Shown here one piece after another: positions 1 to 9,325 of a stretch of DNA of 64,000 nucleotides. The position numbers and the translations under genes are program-made. The stretch's first letter is position 1; each line of letters starts with the position of its first letter. The notes below the pieces were generated by a model. The model was not told where the DNA came from and did not search any database. It was given only the letters and a program-made list of their open reading frames with translations. Source of the stretch: Bacteroidota bacterium (GTDB taxonomy: Bacteria > Bacteroidota > Bacteroidia > B-17B0 > Aurantibacillaceae); NCBI GenBank assembly GCA_020162035.1, contig JAIUNM010000004.1:62001-126000 (forward strand). Direction: 5' to 3'.

Positions 1-443
1 AATTCTTGTCTTAATGTAGGTACAAATTTAAAGTGTGTTGTTTTGTAAGTGTATGAAAAGCGACTATAAGCCCTATACTCTTGTTTTAAGGTAGGATTTT
101 CGTGTTGATAAGGTGCAGTTTTAAAATACTCATCTTGCCTACGATAACTAAGTGCAAACGAATATTGCCAGTTTTTATTAAATTTATGGTAAAACTCTTG
201 TGTTAATACTATAATTGCTGATTTAAATAGAGGGTCATAATTATCAGGATTACTTTTTCTTCCCATTCCGGCATAAGTCATAGATTGCCATTCTTTTAAC
301 GTGTCAAACTCTTGCCGCAAACCTACAGCAAACCATCCGGCAGTATTAGCAACTCCTAAACCTGGTGGGCTAATTTGTGATTTTGTAAAATTTGAAATTA
401 AAATGCACAAAAAAAATAATTTAATTATTAAATAATTTTTCAC
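1..443 (-). CDS. DUF2490-like exported protein, C-terminus missing (runs off window)
   Basis: Reading the minus strand from a GTG at 443 gives an open frame to the window edge, about 147 residues. It starts with a signal peptide (VKNYLIIKLFFLCILISN, then FTKSQ) and continues with WFAVGLRQEFD, GRKSNPDNYDP, QEFYHKFNKNWQYSFALSYR and RRQDEY, a pattern I recognise from DUF2490 family proteins of Bacteroidota, which are thought to be small outer-membrane beta-barrels of unknown role. The alternating aromatic and polar residues fit barrel strands. No ATG precedes the signal peptide, so GTG is the best start. It lies downstream of ispF on the same strand with an 80-base gap. The family call is from memory of the motif; the exported nature is clear. 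Confidence 0.7.
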   Translation of the reverse strand, partial: MKNYLIIKLFFLCILISNFTKSQISPPGLGVANTAGWFAVGLRQEFDTLKEWQSMTYAGMGRKSNPDNYDPLFKSAIIVLTQEFYHKFNKNWQYSFALSYRRQDEYFKTAPYQHENPTLKQEYRAYSRFSYTYKTTHFKFVPTLRQE

Positions 444-523
444 TTTAAAATTTTAATATTCAATAAATATTAAGTTAAGTTCTAAAATTAATATTATGTT
501 TTAAAATAAATTTTAAATTAACA

Positions 524-1000
524 CTATTTGTAAATTAAAGCAACAGCATATGCATTAACACCTTCGCCTCTTCCAACATAACCTAACTTTTCGTTTGTTG
601 TGGCTTTTATAGAAATATCATCAACAGTTACATTTAATATTGGAGCTAAAATAGTTTGTATAGAGGTAATGTGAGGGTTAATTTTTGGTGCTTCTAAACT
701 AAGTGTTGCATCAATGTTTCCAATTTTATATCCTTTTTGCAAAAGTAAATCAACTACTTCTTTTAATAATAATTTACTATCTGCACCTTTATATTTAGGG
801 TTTGTATTTGGAAAATGAAAACCAATGTCTCTTAAATTTGCTGCGCCTAACAAAGCATCGCAAATAGCGTGCAATAATACATCGGCATCACTATGGCCTA
901 CACAACCTTTATCAAATTCCAATTTTATACCTCCAAGCCAAAGTTCTCTGTTATCTCCTAAAGGATGAACATCGTATCCAAAACCTACCCTTATATTCAT
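524..1000 (-). CDS. ispF: 2-C-methyl-D-erythritol 2,4-cyclodiphosphate synthase
   Basis: 158 residues, the usual length of IspF. It cyclises CDP-methylerythritol 2-phosphate with release of CMP in the cytosolic non-mevalonate isoprenoid pathway. The N-terminal GFGYDVHPL carries the metal ligands Asp10 and His12, with the third ligand His44 after GHSDADVLLHAICDALLGA. The DIGFHFPNTNPKYKGADS loop and the C-terminal TTNEKLGYVGRGEGVNAYA are family signatures. Its ATG overlaps the stop of the small lipoprotein gene by four bases, so the two are probably co-transcribed behind pgk. No other isoprenoid gene is in the window. Confidence 0.97.
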   Translation of the reverse strand: MNIRVGFGYDVHPLGDNRELWLGGIKLEFDKGCVGHSDADVLLHAICDALLGAANLRDIGFHFPNTNPKYKGADSKLLLKEVVDLLLQKGYKIGNIDATLSLEAPKINPHITSIQTILAPILNVTVDDISIKATTNEKLGYVGRGEGVNAYAVALIYK

Positions 1001-1182
1001 TTTAAATTACAAGTTGTGTTAGTTGTATTAAGATCTTTACATTTTTGTTTTGCTTGCATTTTTGTACCTTCTATTTCACCAGCAATATAGGTTGTGTTGC
1101 CATTACTACATTGGCAAGTGTAATTTTTTTTACAAGAAGCAGAAATAAAACATAACATTAAAGCTATACTATAAACTTTCAT
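997..1182 (-). CDS. Small cysteine-rich lipoprotein, unknown function
   Basis: 61 residues: a hydrophobic signal of about 16 residues ending in a lipobox (SASC, lipidated Cys17) followed by a short mature part KKNYTCQCSNGNTTYIAGEIEG with four further cysteines (23, 25, 48, 58), enough for two disulphides in the periplasm. The stop overlaps the ispF start (ATGA) and pgk ends 45 bases upstream. I do not recognise a family; similar tiny lipoproteins with a CxC-SNG head are scattered in Bacteroidota. The four-base overlap with ispF and the clean lipobox make it a convincing real gene despite its size. Confidence 0.75.
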   Translation of the reverse strand: MKVYSIALMLCFISASCKKNYTCQCSNGNTTYIAGEIEGTKMQAKQKCKDLNTTNTTCNLK

Positions 1183-1227
1183 TAATAAATTGTGTTTAAC
1201 GTATTAAATGTAATCAAAAATATTGAA

Positions 1228-2421
1228 TTAACCTTCAATTGCTTTTACTCCAGGTAAACTACCTTGTTCAATATATTCTAATAACGCACCACCTCCGGTG
1301 CTTACATAACTAACTTGATTTGCTAAATTATATTTATTTATTGCTGCAACACTATCTCCTCCACCTATTAATGTATATGCACCATTTTTAGTTGCCTCAA
1401 CAATATCAAAAGCAGCTTGTTTTGTACCATTTTCAAAATTACTCATTTCAAAAACACCCATTGGGCCATTCCATAAAATGGTTTTTGAATTTTTAATAAC
1501 GTCTCCAAATTGTTTTATGCTTTCGTTTCCAATATCTAAGCCCATCCAACCATCTTCAATTGTTTTTATGTTAGATAATTTAAATTTAGCGTCATTTGAA
1601 AAACTATCTGCAACAACTGCATCTGTTGGAATAAACAATTTAACTCCTTTTTCGGTTGCTTTTTCTAATAATTTTTTTGCTGTTTCTAATCTATCATCTT
1701 CGCATAACGATTTGCCAATATTACCTCCCATTGCTTTAACAAAAGTAAATGCCATGCCTCCGCCAATTATAATATTATTAGCTTTATTCATTAATTGTTC
1801 TATAATTAAAATTTTATCGCTAACCTTTGCGCCTCCAATTATAGCTGTAAATGGTTTTTGTGATTGGTTTAAAACTTTTGTTATACTTTCAACTTCGCCT
1901 GCCATTACAAAACCAAAACATTTACTGTCTGAATTAAAAAACTTAGCCATTACCGCAGTGCTTGCATGTGCTCTGTGTGCTGTGCCAAAAGCATCATTTA
2001 CATATACATTTCCATGTTTACTTAATTTTTCGGCAAATTTTTCATCTCCTTTTTCTTCTTCTTTGTAAAAACGTAAGTTTTCTAACAATAAAACTTCGCC
2101 ATTTTTTAAATTGTTCGAAGCATTAAACGCGTCATCGCTAATGCAATCATCTACAAATTTAACTTCAACACCTAATTGTTTACTAACTGCACTTACAATA
2201 TGTTTTAATGAATATTTGTTAGTTGGCCCTTCTTTTGGACGACCTAAATGACTCATTAAAACAATGCTTCCTCCATCTTTTAATATTTTTTTAAGAGTTG
2301 GAATTGCTGCATTAATACGTGTTAAATCTGTAACTTCAAATGCATCGTTTAAAGGAACATTAAAATCTACTCTTATTACAGCGCGTTTATTTAGAAAGTT
2401 GATTGAGTTTACTGTTTTCAT
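1228..2421 (-). CDS. pgk: Phosphoglycerate kinase
   Basis: 397 residues, normal family length. It transfers the acyl phosphate of 1,3-bisphosphoglycerate to ADP in glycolysis. Visible signatures are RVDFNVPLN near residue 20, SHLGRPK near 60, the LLLENLRFY segment, FGTAHRAHAS, GGAKVSDK near 200 and the nucleotide-binding GGGDSVAA with STGGGALLEY at the C-terminus. The gene starts three bases after the hemL stop, so hemL and pgk form one transcription unit that may continue into the lipoprotein and ispF. A long opposite-strand frame inside it (1478-2068) is a composition shadow. Confidence 0.98.
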   Translation of the reverse strand: MKTVNSINFLNKRAVIRVDFNVPLNDAFEVTDLTRINAAIPTLKKILKDGGSIVLMSHLGRPKEGPTNKYSLKHIVSAVSKQLGVEVKFVDDCISDDAFNASNNLKNGEVLLLENLRFYKEEEKGDEKFAEKLSKHGNVYVNDAFGTAHRAHASTAVMAKFFNSDSKCFGFVMAGEVESITKVLNQSQKPFTAIIGGAKVSDKILIIEQLMNKANNIIIGGGMAFTFVKAMGGNIGKSLCEDDRLETAKKLLEKATEKGVKLFIPTDAVVADSFSNDAKFKLSNIKTIEDGWMGLDIGNESIKQFGDVIKNSKTILWNGPMGVFEMSNFENGTKQAAFDIVEATKNGAYTLIGGGDSVAAINKYNLANQVSYVSTGGGALLEYIEQGSLPGVKAIEG

Positions 2422-2424
2422 TAT

Positions 2425-3717
2425 TTAATTTAATTTTAATTTATTTATTGCGTTTTTAAAAGCTAAAATTGTTTTATCTAAATCTTGTATTGTATGTGCG
2501 GCGCTAACAAAACCTACTTCGTATCCACTTGGACCTAAATAAACACCATTATTTAATAATTCATAATGTAGTGTTTTAAAATATTGCATACTATTTGCAT
2601 CAATATCATCGGCATTATTTATTTTATCTTTATTTGAGAATGCCAACCAAAATATACTGCCTAATTTAAAAATTTTAAGTAATGGAAATGAATTGTTCTT
2701 TAAAATCCCTTCAATTAAATAATTAGTTTTATCTTCTAACTCTTTATAAAAATTTGGATGCAAACATTGTGTTAATTGTGCTATACCTGCTGTCATTGCA
2801 ACAGGATTGCCGCTTAACGTTCCAGCCTGATAAACATTGCCTTCTGGGCTTACACAATTCATAATTTCTACATTTGCTCCGTATGCACCAACCGGAAAGC
2901 CACCACCAATAATTTTTCCATAAGTAATAATATCTGGTTGAATGTTGTAAAAACCTGCGGCTCCTGTAAATCCAATTCTAAATCCACTTATAACTTCATC
3001 AAAAATTAATAAAGTTTTGTTTGATGTACATATATCTCTTAAAAAGGTTAAAAATTCTTTACCTTGTAATAATAAACCATTATTTGCAGGAACAGGTTCA
3101 ATAATAACACATGCAATTTCGTTTTTGTATGTTTCAAATGCTTTTAATACAGCTTCTTTATTGTTTAATTGAACAGTTATAGTTTCGTTCACAAAACTAT
3201 CTGGCACTCCCGCACTACTACTATTACCAAAAGTAACTAAGCCGCTTCCAGCTTTAACTAATAAAGAGTCGGCATGTCCGTGGTAACAGCCTTCAAATTT
3301 TAATATTTTACTTCGATTAGTAAACCCACGCGCCACTCTAATTGCGCTCATTACTGCTTCTGTTCCACTGCTTACAAATCGTATTTTATTTATATAAGGA
3401 TTGTTTGAAAGAATTAAATTGGCTAATTCATTTTCTAATTTTGTAGGTGCGCCAAACGAAGTTCCATTTTGCATGGTTTCATTAACTTTAGATAAAACAG
3501 TTTGGTTGGCATGGCCTAAAATTAATGGTCCCCAACTTCCACAATAATCAATAAACTCGTTATTATCTTCGTCCCAAATATGTGAACCGCTTCCCTTTTT
3601 AATAAATATTGGAGTACCGCCTACACTTTTAAATGCTCTAACAGGCGAATTTACCCCACCAGGGAAAAATTCTTTAGCCTTTTGAAAAAGTTTTTCTGAA
3701 TTGCTTGTTTGAATCAT
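2425..3717 (-). CDS. hemL: Glutamate-1-semialdehyde 2,1-aminomutase
   Basis: 430 residues from the ATG at 3717. It is a PLP enzyme converting glutamate-1-semialdehyde to 5-aminolevulinate in the C5 haem pathway. Typical features are FPGGVNSPVRAFKSVGG at the N-terminus, the RFVSSGTEAVMSAIRVARG segment, GCYHGHADSLLVKAGSG, FDEVISGFR, and the PLP-lysine motif TYGKIIGGGFPVGAYGA followed by YQAGTLSGNP. The frame extends upstream to a TTG at 3729, but that codon falls inside a TAAATTTG promoter box, so I prefer the ATG at 3717. Directly followed by pgk. Only haem-pathway gene in the window. Confidence 0.96.
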   Translation of the reverse strand: MIQTSNSEKLFQKAKEFFPGGVNSPVRAFKSVGGTPIFIKKGSGSHIWDEDNNEFIDYCGSWGPLILGHANQTVLSKVNETMQNGTSFGAPTKLENELANLILSNNPYINKIRFVSSGTEAVMSAIRVARGFTNRSKILKFEGCYHGHADSLLVKAGSGLVTFGNSSSAGVPDSFVNETITVQLNNKEAVLKAFETYKNEIACVIIEPVPANNGLLLQGKEFLTFLRDICTSNKTLLIFDEVISGFRIGFTGAAGFYNIQPDIITYGKIIGGGFPVGAYGANVEIMNCVSPEGNVYQAGTLSGNPVAMTAGIAQLTQCLHPNFYKELEDKTNYLIEGILKNNSFPLLKIFKLGSIFWLAFSNKDKINNADDIDANSMQYFKTLHYELLNNGVYLGPSGYEVGFVSAAHTIQDLDKTILAFKNAINKLKLN

Positions 3718-3726
3718 AACAAACTT

Positions 3727-3734
3727 CAAATTTA
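3727..3734 (-). promoter_or_regulatory. Bacteroidota -7 box for hemL-pgk
   Basis: TAAATTTG on the minus strand matches the Bacteroidota -7 consensus TAnnTTTG and ends nine bases before the hemL ATG. No clear TTTG -33 box is seen at the expected distance, so support rests on one box and position. Confidence 0.45.
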
Positions 3735-3864
3735 CAAGGAAATATTAAGTATAAAAAGAATAAAAACTTTTAAAAATTACTCACAAAAATAAAAATTAAC
3801 GAATATTATTTAAAAATGATTATTAGTAGAAGTTGTGTTTTAATTATTTTTTAAAATAAAATTA

Positions 3865-3890
3865 AAAACCCGCTTAATTAAGCGGGTTTT
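3865..3890 (-). terminator. Rho-independent terminator of clpC
   Basis: A perfect 26-base palindrome with CCCGCTTAATTAAGCGGG at its core, flanked by A and T runs so that the RNA hairpin on the minus strand ends in a U tract. It lies four bases beyond the clpC stop. Confidence 0.9.
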
Positions 3891-3894
3891 AAGA

Positions 3895-6441
3895 TTATGC
3901 TTTGTCTTCTTTTTTACCTTTTTTACCTTTGGCTTTATGAGAGTTAACCAAAATAACATCATTTTCTTTATCGTAATCAACTTCTAGTTCATCACCTTCT
4001 GTTATGTTACTTTTTATTATTTCTTCTGCCATTGGGTCTTCTAAATATTTTTGAATGGCACGTTTTAATGGTCTTGCACCATAATTAGCATCGTAACCTT
4101 TTTCTACAATATAATCTTTAGCTTTTTCGGTTATTTTAATTGAATAACCAAGGCTTGTTACTCTGCTAAATAAATTAGCTAATTCAATATCTATAATTTT
4201 ATGAATATCTTCTTTAGATAATGAATTAAACATAATAACATCATCAATTCTATTTAAAAACTCTGGGGCAAATGCTTTTTTAAGCGCATTTTCTATAACT
4301 CCTTTTGCTGCATCATCTTCGCCATCTTTTCTTGCAGTAGTACCAAAACCAACACCAGTTCCAAATTCTTTTAATTGACGAGCTCCAATATTACTTGTCA
4401 TTATAATTATAGTATTTTTAAAATCTATTTTTCGTCCTAAACTATCGGTTAATTGACCATCATCTAAAACTTGTAATAACATATTAAAAACATCTGGATG
4501 AGCTTTTTCAATCTCATCAAGTAATACAACGCTGTATGGCCTACGACGAACTTTTTCTGTTAATTGTCCGCCTTCTTCGTAACCTACATATCCCGGAGGG
4601 GCTCCAATTAAACGAGTAACCGCAAATTTCTCCATGTATTCGCTCATATCAATTCTAATTAGCGCTTCATCGTTATCAAATAAATGTTTTGCTAAAATTT
4701 TTGCTAACTGTGTTTTACCAACACCAGTAGGACCTAAAAATATAAACGAGCCAATTGGTTTATTAGGATCTTTTAAACCTGCGCGGTTACGCTGAATGGC
4801 TTTAACTACTTTTTCTAAAGCTTTATCTTGCCCTATAACCTTGCCTTTAAGTAACTCGTTCATTTTAACCAATTTTTCACCTTCATTTTGGTTAACGCGT
4901 TGCACAGGTACACCACTCATCATACTTACAACTTCGGCAACATTATCTTCTGTAACAGTTATTCTATTTTTCTTTGTTTCTTCTTCCCATGCTTTTTTTG
5001 CAGTTTCTAATTGAAGAGTTAAATTTTTCTCATCATCACGATATTTTGCAGCCTCTTCGTAAATCTGCATTTTAATAGCATTATTTTTTTTCTCTTTAGT
5101 TTCTTCAATATCTTTTTCTAAATCTAAAATATTTTTGGGTACAGTAATGTTAGTAATGTGAACCCTACTTCCCGCTTCATCTAATGCATCTATAGCTTTA
5201 TCTGGTAAATGTCTGTCAGTTATATATCTTGCAGTTAATGTTACACAAGCTTTTAATGCTTCAGGTGTATAATTTACGTTATGATGATCTTCGTATTTTG
5301 ATTTAATGTTATTTAATATCTGTATTGTTTCATCTTGCGTTGCAGGTTCAACAATTACTTTTTGAAAACGACGTTCTAGTGCGCCATCTTTTTCAATATA
5401 TTGTCTATATTCATCTAAAGTTGTTGCTCCAATACATTGAATTTCGCCGCGTGCTAATGCAGGTTTAAACATATTACTTGCATCCATACTTCCACTTGCA
5501 CCTCCAGCACCAATAATAGTATGTATTTCGTCAATAAAAATAATTACATCTGGACTTTTTTCAAGTTCATTCATAACTGCTTTCATTCGTTCTTCAAACT
5601 GCCCACGGTATTTAGTGCCTGCAACTAAACTTGCTAAATCTAAAGTTACAACACGTTTGCCAAATAATACACGACTAACTTTACGTTGAACAATTCTTAA
5701 TGCTAAACCTTCGGCAATACTACTTTTACCAACACCAGGTTCGCCAATTAAAATTGGATTGTTCTTTTTTCTTCTGCTCAAAATTTGAGAAACACGTTCA
5801 ATTTCTTTTTCACGACCAACAACAGGATCTAGTTTGCCTTCTTCGGCCATTTTGGTTAAATCTCTACCAAAATTATCTAGTACTGGTGTTTTACTTTTAC
5901 TATCTCCAGGTTTTTTTGCGCCACTAGGGTTGTTACTTGCGCCAAAGGATTCATCATTATCATCGTCGTTATCGCCAGATGTTGTGTTTTCAATTTTAGC
6001 AGGATTATCCATAAAATTTTCAAGTTCTGCTCGTACAGCTTCATAATCAACACCAAAACGAATTAAGGTTTTAGTTACTATATTATCATTATCTTTTAAT
6101 ATACATAACAATAAATGTTCTGTACCAATTTGAATGGCCTTAAATGTTTTAGCTTCTAAATAGGTTAATTTTATAGTTTTTTCGGCTTGTTTTACTAAAG
6201 GTATATTTGCAAGATTGTTAGAACGGCGTTGCCCAGGCATCAAGTTCATTTCTATGTTTTTACGAAGTTCGTTTAAGTTAACTCCTAAATTTTTAAGTAA
6301 CCTCATTCCTACTCCGTCTCCGTCTCTAATCATTCCAAGCATTAAATGCTCAATACCAATATAATCGTGCCCTAATCTTAGTGCTTCTTCTCTGCTGTAA
6401 GTAATTACTTCTTTAACTCTGGGCGAAAATTTTGCTTCCAT
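3895..6441 (-). CDS. clpC: AAA+ unfoldase ClpC, chaperone of the ClpP protease
   Basis: 848 residues. It unfolds substrates and feeds them to ClpP. Order of parts: double Clp N-domain (about 1-145), an acidic Asn/Asp-rich linker (about 150-185), first AAA+ module with Walker A GEPGVGKS at 233-240 and Walker B IIFIDEIHT near 305, a UVR/coiled-coil middle segment (about 440-490), second AAA+ module with GPTGVGKT at 570-577 and LLDEIEKAHPDVFN, and the C-terminal D2-small domain. The middle segment is short, as in ClpC, not the long M-domain of ClpB. The C-terminus is Lys-rich. Transcribed alone, divergent from gyrA. Confidence 0.96.
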   Translation of the reverse strand: MEAKFSPRVKEVITYSREEALRLGHDYIGIEHLMLGMIRDGDGVGMRLLKNLGVNLNELRKNIEMNLMPGQRRSNNLANIPLVKQAEKTIKLTYLEAKTFKAIQIGTEHLLLCILKDNDNIVTKTLIRFGVDYEAVRAELENFMDNPAKIENTTSGDNDDDNDESFGASNNPSGAKKPGDSKSKTPVLDNFGRDLTKMAEEGKLDPVVGREKEIERVSQILSRRKKNNPILIGEPGVGKSSIAEGLALRIVQRKVSRVLFGKRVVTLDLASLVAGTKYRGQFEERMKAVMNELEKSPDVIIFIDEIHTIIGAGGASGSMDASNMFKPALARGEIQCIGATTLDEYRQYIEKDGALERRFQKVIVEPATQDETIQILNNIKSKYEDHHNVNYTPEALKACVTLTARYITDRHLPDKAIDALDEAGSRVHITNITVPKNILDLEKDIEETKEKKNNAIKMQIYEEAAKYRDDEKNLTLQLETAKKAWEEETKKNRITVTEDNVAEVVSMMSGVPVQRVNQNEGEKLVKMNELLKGKVIGQDKALEKVVKAIQRNRAGLKDPNKPIGSFIFLGPTGVGKTQLAKILAKHLFDNDEALIRIDMSEYMEKFAVTRLIGAPPGYVGYEEGGQLTEKVRRRPYSVVLLDEIEKAHPDVFNMLLQVLDDGQLTDSLGRKIDFKNTIIIMTSNIGARQLKEFGTGVGFGTTARKDGEDDAAKGVIENALKKAFAPEFLNRIDDVIMFNSLSKEDIHKIIDIELANLFSRVTSLGYSIKITEKAKDYIVEKGYDANYGARPLKRAIQKYLEDPMAEEIIKSNITEGDELEVDYDKENDVILVNSHKAKGKKGKKEDKA

Positions 6442-6723
6442 AATAATAAAATAGTTTTAAGTGAATTTACACATTTAATGCCAAAAGTAAAAATAGATTT
6501 AAATAATTGCTTTTATATAAACCAATTATTAAATTTTTAACAAAATTTTTGTTGAAAAGTTTATCTGAAAAGTGCCTATTTTTTGGTACTTTCAAAGACT
6601 ATTAGTTTTTTTTATTAGAGTTTTGTTTATCATAAAAAATTAACATTTATACTGACAAAACACACATAAAATACAATTAAAAAACACGACAAAATTGCAA
6701 ATTAATTAAACATAAAAAAGAGT

Positions 6724-9246
6724 ATGACAGAAGGAGAAAAAATTATTCCAATTAACATTGAAGACGAAATGAAAACAGCATACATAGATTATTCTATGTC
6801 TGTTATTGTTAGCCGTGCATTACCTGATGTGCGCGATGGTTTAAAACCAGTACACCGTAGGGTATTATATGGGATGTTAGAATTAGGAGTAATGCACAAC
6901 AGACCTTACAAAAAAAGTGCGCGTATAGTTGGTGAGGTTTTGGGTAAATATCATCCACATGGTGATAGTAGCGTTTATGATACAATGGTGCGTATGGCAC
7001 AAGATTGGAGCTTGCGTTATATGTTAGTAGATGGGCAAGGAAATTATGGAAGTGTAGATGGTGACCCTCCTGCGGCAATGCGTTATACCGAAGCTCGTTT
7101 AAGAAAAATAACCGAAGAAATGTTAAACGATATTGAAAAAGAAACGGTTGATTTTAGACCTAACTTTGACGATAGTTTAACCGAACCAACAGTATTACCA
7201 ACTAAAATACCAAATTTAATTGTTAATGGAGCTTCTGGTATTGCGGTTGGTATGGCCACTAATATGGCTCCTCATAATTTATCAGAAACTATAGATGCAA
7301 CAATTGCTTACATTGATAATAGAGAAATTGATATTGATGGTTTAATGAAATTTATTAAAGCACCAGATTTTCCTACAGGCGGTATAATTTATGGTTACGA
7401 AGGTGTTAAAGATGCAATGCATACTGGAAGAGGCAGAGTTGTAATGCGTGCAAAATATAACATTGAGCCGGTTGGTGATAGAGAACGCATTATTGTTACA
7501 GAAATTCCATATCAAGTTAATAAGGCTGAAATGATTAAGCAACAAGCTGAATTATGTAACGACAAAAAAATTGAAGGCGTTCGCGAAATAAGAGACGAAA
7601 GTAACCGCGAAGGCATGCGCATTGTATATGAACTAACACGTGATGCAATTAGTAATGTTGTAATTAATAATTTATTTAAATATTCAGCATTACAAACATC
7701 TTTTTCTATTAATAATGTGGCTTTAGTTAATGGAAGGCCGCAAACATTAAACATGAAAGAAATGATTCATTATTTTGTTGAACACAGACATGATGTTATT
7801 GTTAGAAGGACAAAATTTGAATTAGCGCAAGCAGAAAAACGTGCACATATTTTAGAAGGTTTAATTATTGCGCAAAAAAATATTGATGAAGTAATTAAAA
7901 TTATACGTGAAAGCGAAAGTCCTGATACGGCTCGTGATGAATTAATGGGAAGATTTAATTTATCTGAAATACAAGCACGTGCAATACTTGATATGCGTTT
8001 AAGAACTTTAACCGGACTAGAAGTTGAAAAATTAAATGCAGAGTATGCCGAACTAATGAAAACTATAGAAGATTTAAAACATATTTTAAATAACGAACCT
8101 TACCGATTTGAAATTATTAAAAACGAATTACTTGAAATAAAACAAAAATTTGGCGATGAACGTAGAAGTGAAATTGTTTACGTTGGCGATGAGTTTAAAG
8201 TTGAAGATATGATTGCCGATGAAAATGTTGTAATAACAATTTCTCATTTAGGTTATATGAAACGTACAAACTTAGCCGAATACAGAGCGCAAGGTCGTGG
8301 AGGCAAAGGAAGTAAAGGCTCATCTACCCGCGATGAAGACTTTATTGAACACATGTTTATTGCAAGTACACATAATTATTTATTATTATTTACCGAAAAA
8401 GGACAATGTTATTGGTTGCGTGCATACGAAGTGCCAGAAGGAAATAAAACAAGTAAAGGTAGAGCAATTCAAAATTTAATTAGCATTGCACCAGATGATA
8501 AAGTAAAAGCATTTATTAATATTAAAAACTTAACCGACGAAGAGTTTATTAATAACAATTATATTGTATTGTGTACTAAAGAAGGTATAATTAAAAAAAC
8601 TACTGTAGAGGCTTATTCTCGTCCTCGTTCAAATGGAATTAGTGCAATTACAATTAGAGAAGGAGATGTTTTATTAGAAGCTGCATTAACCGATGGTAAA
8701 AACGAAATAATGTTAGCAACTAAACTTGGTAAAGTGTGTCGTTTTCCTGAAGAAAAAGTAAGACCAATGGGCAGAAATGCAAGTGGTGTTATTGGTATAG
8801 ATTTAAATGATGAAGAGGGCGATAAAAACGAAGTTATAGGTATGATTTGTATTAACAACCCACAAACTAACGTTTTAGTAGTAAGTGAAAAAGGTTACGG
8901 TAAACGTTCAGATATTGATGAATACCGTATAACTAACCGTGGTGGTAAAGGGGTAAAAACAATAAACATAACCGATAAAACAGGAAAATTAGTTGGAATT
9001 AAATCCGTTACAGATGAAAATGATTTAATGATTATTACCAAAAATGGAATAACAATTCGCTTAAATGTTGCTGATTTAAGAGTTATGGGGCGTGCCACAC
9101 AAGGTGTTAGATTAATTAATATTGCTGATACTGATGAGATTGCCGCAGTAACAAAAGTGGATCATGAAGAAGACGAACCATCAACACCTATTGAAAATAA
9201 CGAAAGTAATGATTCAACAACAGATAATACAAACCCAACTGAATAA
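6724..9246 (+). CDS. gyrA: DNA gyrase subunit A
   Basis: 840 residues. It is the cleavage-religation subunit of gyrase. The N-terminal winged-helix/tower part includes [46 protein letters not shown] and the catalytic tyrosine in [13 protein letters not shown] (about residue 120). The C-terminal beta-pinwheel carries several blades, with a GyrA-box-like [10 protein letters not shown] after residue 520, which separates gyrase from topoisomerase IV. It ends in an acidic Asn/Glu/Thr-rich tail. The quinolone-determining positions keep Ser (DSSVY) and an acidic neighbour region, giving no hint of resistance. The 280 bases upstream, shared with clpC, hold no promoter I can place with confidence. Confidence 0.97.
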   Translation: MTEGEKIIPINIEDEMKTAYIDYSMSVIVSRALPDVRDGLKPVHRRVLYGMLELGVMHNRPYKKSARIVGEVLGKYHPHGDSSVYDTMVRMAQDWSLRYMLVDGQGNYGSVDGDPPAAMRYTEARLRKITEEMLNDIEKETVDFRPNFDDSLTEPTVLPTKIPNLIVNGASGIAVGMATNMAPHNLSETIDATIAYIDNREIDIDGLMKFIKAPDFPTGGIIYGYEGVKDAMHTGRGRVVMRAKYNIEPVGDRERIIVTEIPYQVNKAEMIKQQAELCNDKKIEGVREIRDESNREGMRIVYELTRDAISNVVINNLFKYSALQTSFSINNVALVNGRPQTLNMKEMIHYFVEHRHDVIVRRTKFELAQAEKRAHILEGLIIAQKNIDEVIKIIRESESPDTARDELMGRFNLSEIQARAILDMRLRTLTGLEVEKLNAEYAELMKTIEDLKHILNNEPYRFEIIKNELLEIKQKFGDERRSEIVYVGDEFKVEDMIADENVVITISHLGYMKRTNLAEYRAQGRGGKGSKGSSTRDEDFIEHMFIASTHNYLLLFTEKGQCYWLRAYEVPEGNKTSKGRAIQNLISIAPDDKVKAFINIKNLTDEEFINNNYIVLCTKEGIIKKTTVEAYSRPRSNGISAITIREGDVLLEAALTDGKNEIMLATKLGKVCRFPEEKVRPMGRNASGVIGIDLNDEEGDKNEVIGMICINNPQTNVLVVSEKGYGKRSDIDEYRITNRGGKGVKTINITDKTGKLVGIKSVTDENDLMIITKNGITIRLNVADLRVMGRATQGVRLINIADTDEIAAVTKVDHEEDEPSTPIENNESNDSTTDNTNPTE

Positions 9247-9325
9247 TAAATAATGTTAAAAATATTTATTTGGTATAAGCCTTGTAAATAAAATTTAAAA
9301 CAAAACAGTTCTAAAAATAATAAAT

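Noticed and set aside
1478..2068. 196-codon plus-strand open frame inside pgk
   Set aside because: It lies wholly opposite a strongly conserved enzyme gene, and its translation is low-complexity Leu/Ser/Phe/Pro-rich without motifs.
3715..3729. Longer hemL start (TTG at 3729)
   Set aside because: It falls inside the TAAATTTG box and adds four residues before a normal ATG.
6442..6723. Possible promoter or RNA element in the clpC-gyrA gap
   Set aside because: TACTTTTG at 6482-6489 (minus) and CTATTTTTTGG near 6580 resemble -7 boxes, but spacing and -33 elements do not fit; no folded RNA seen.
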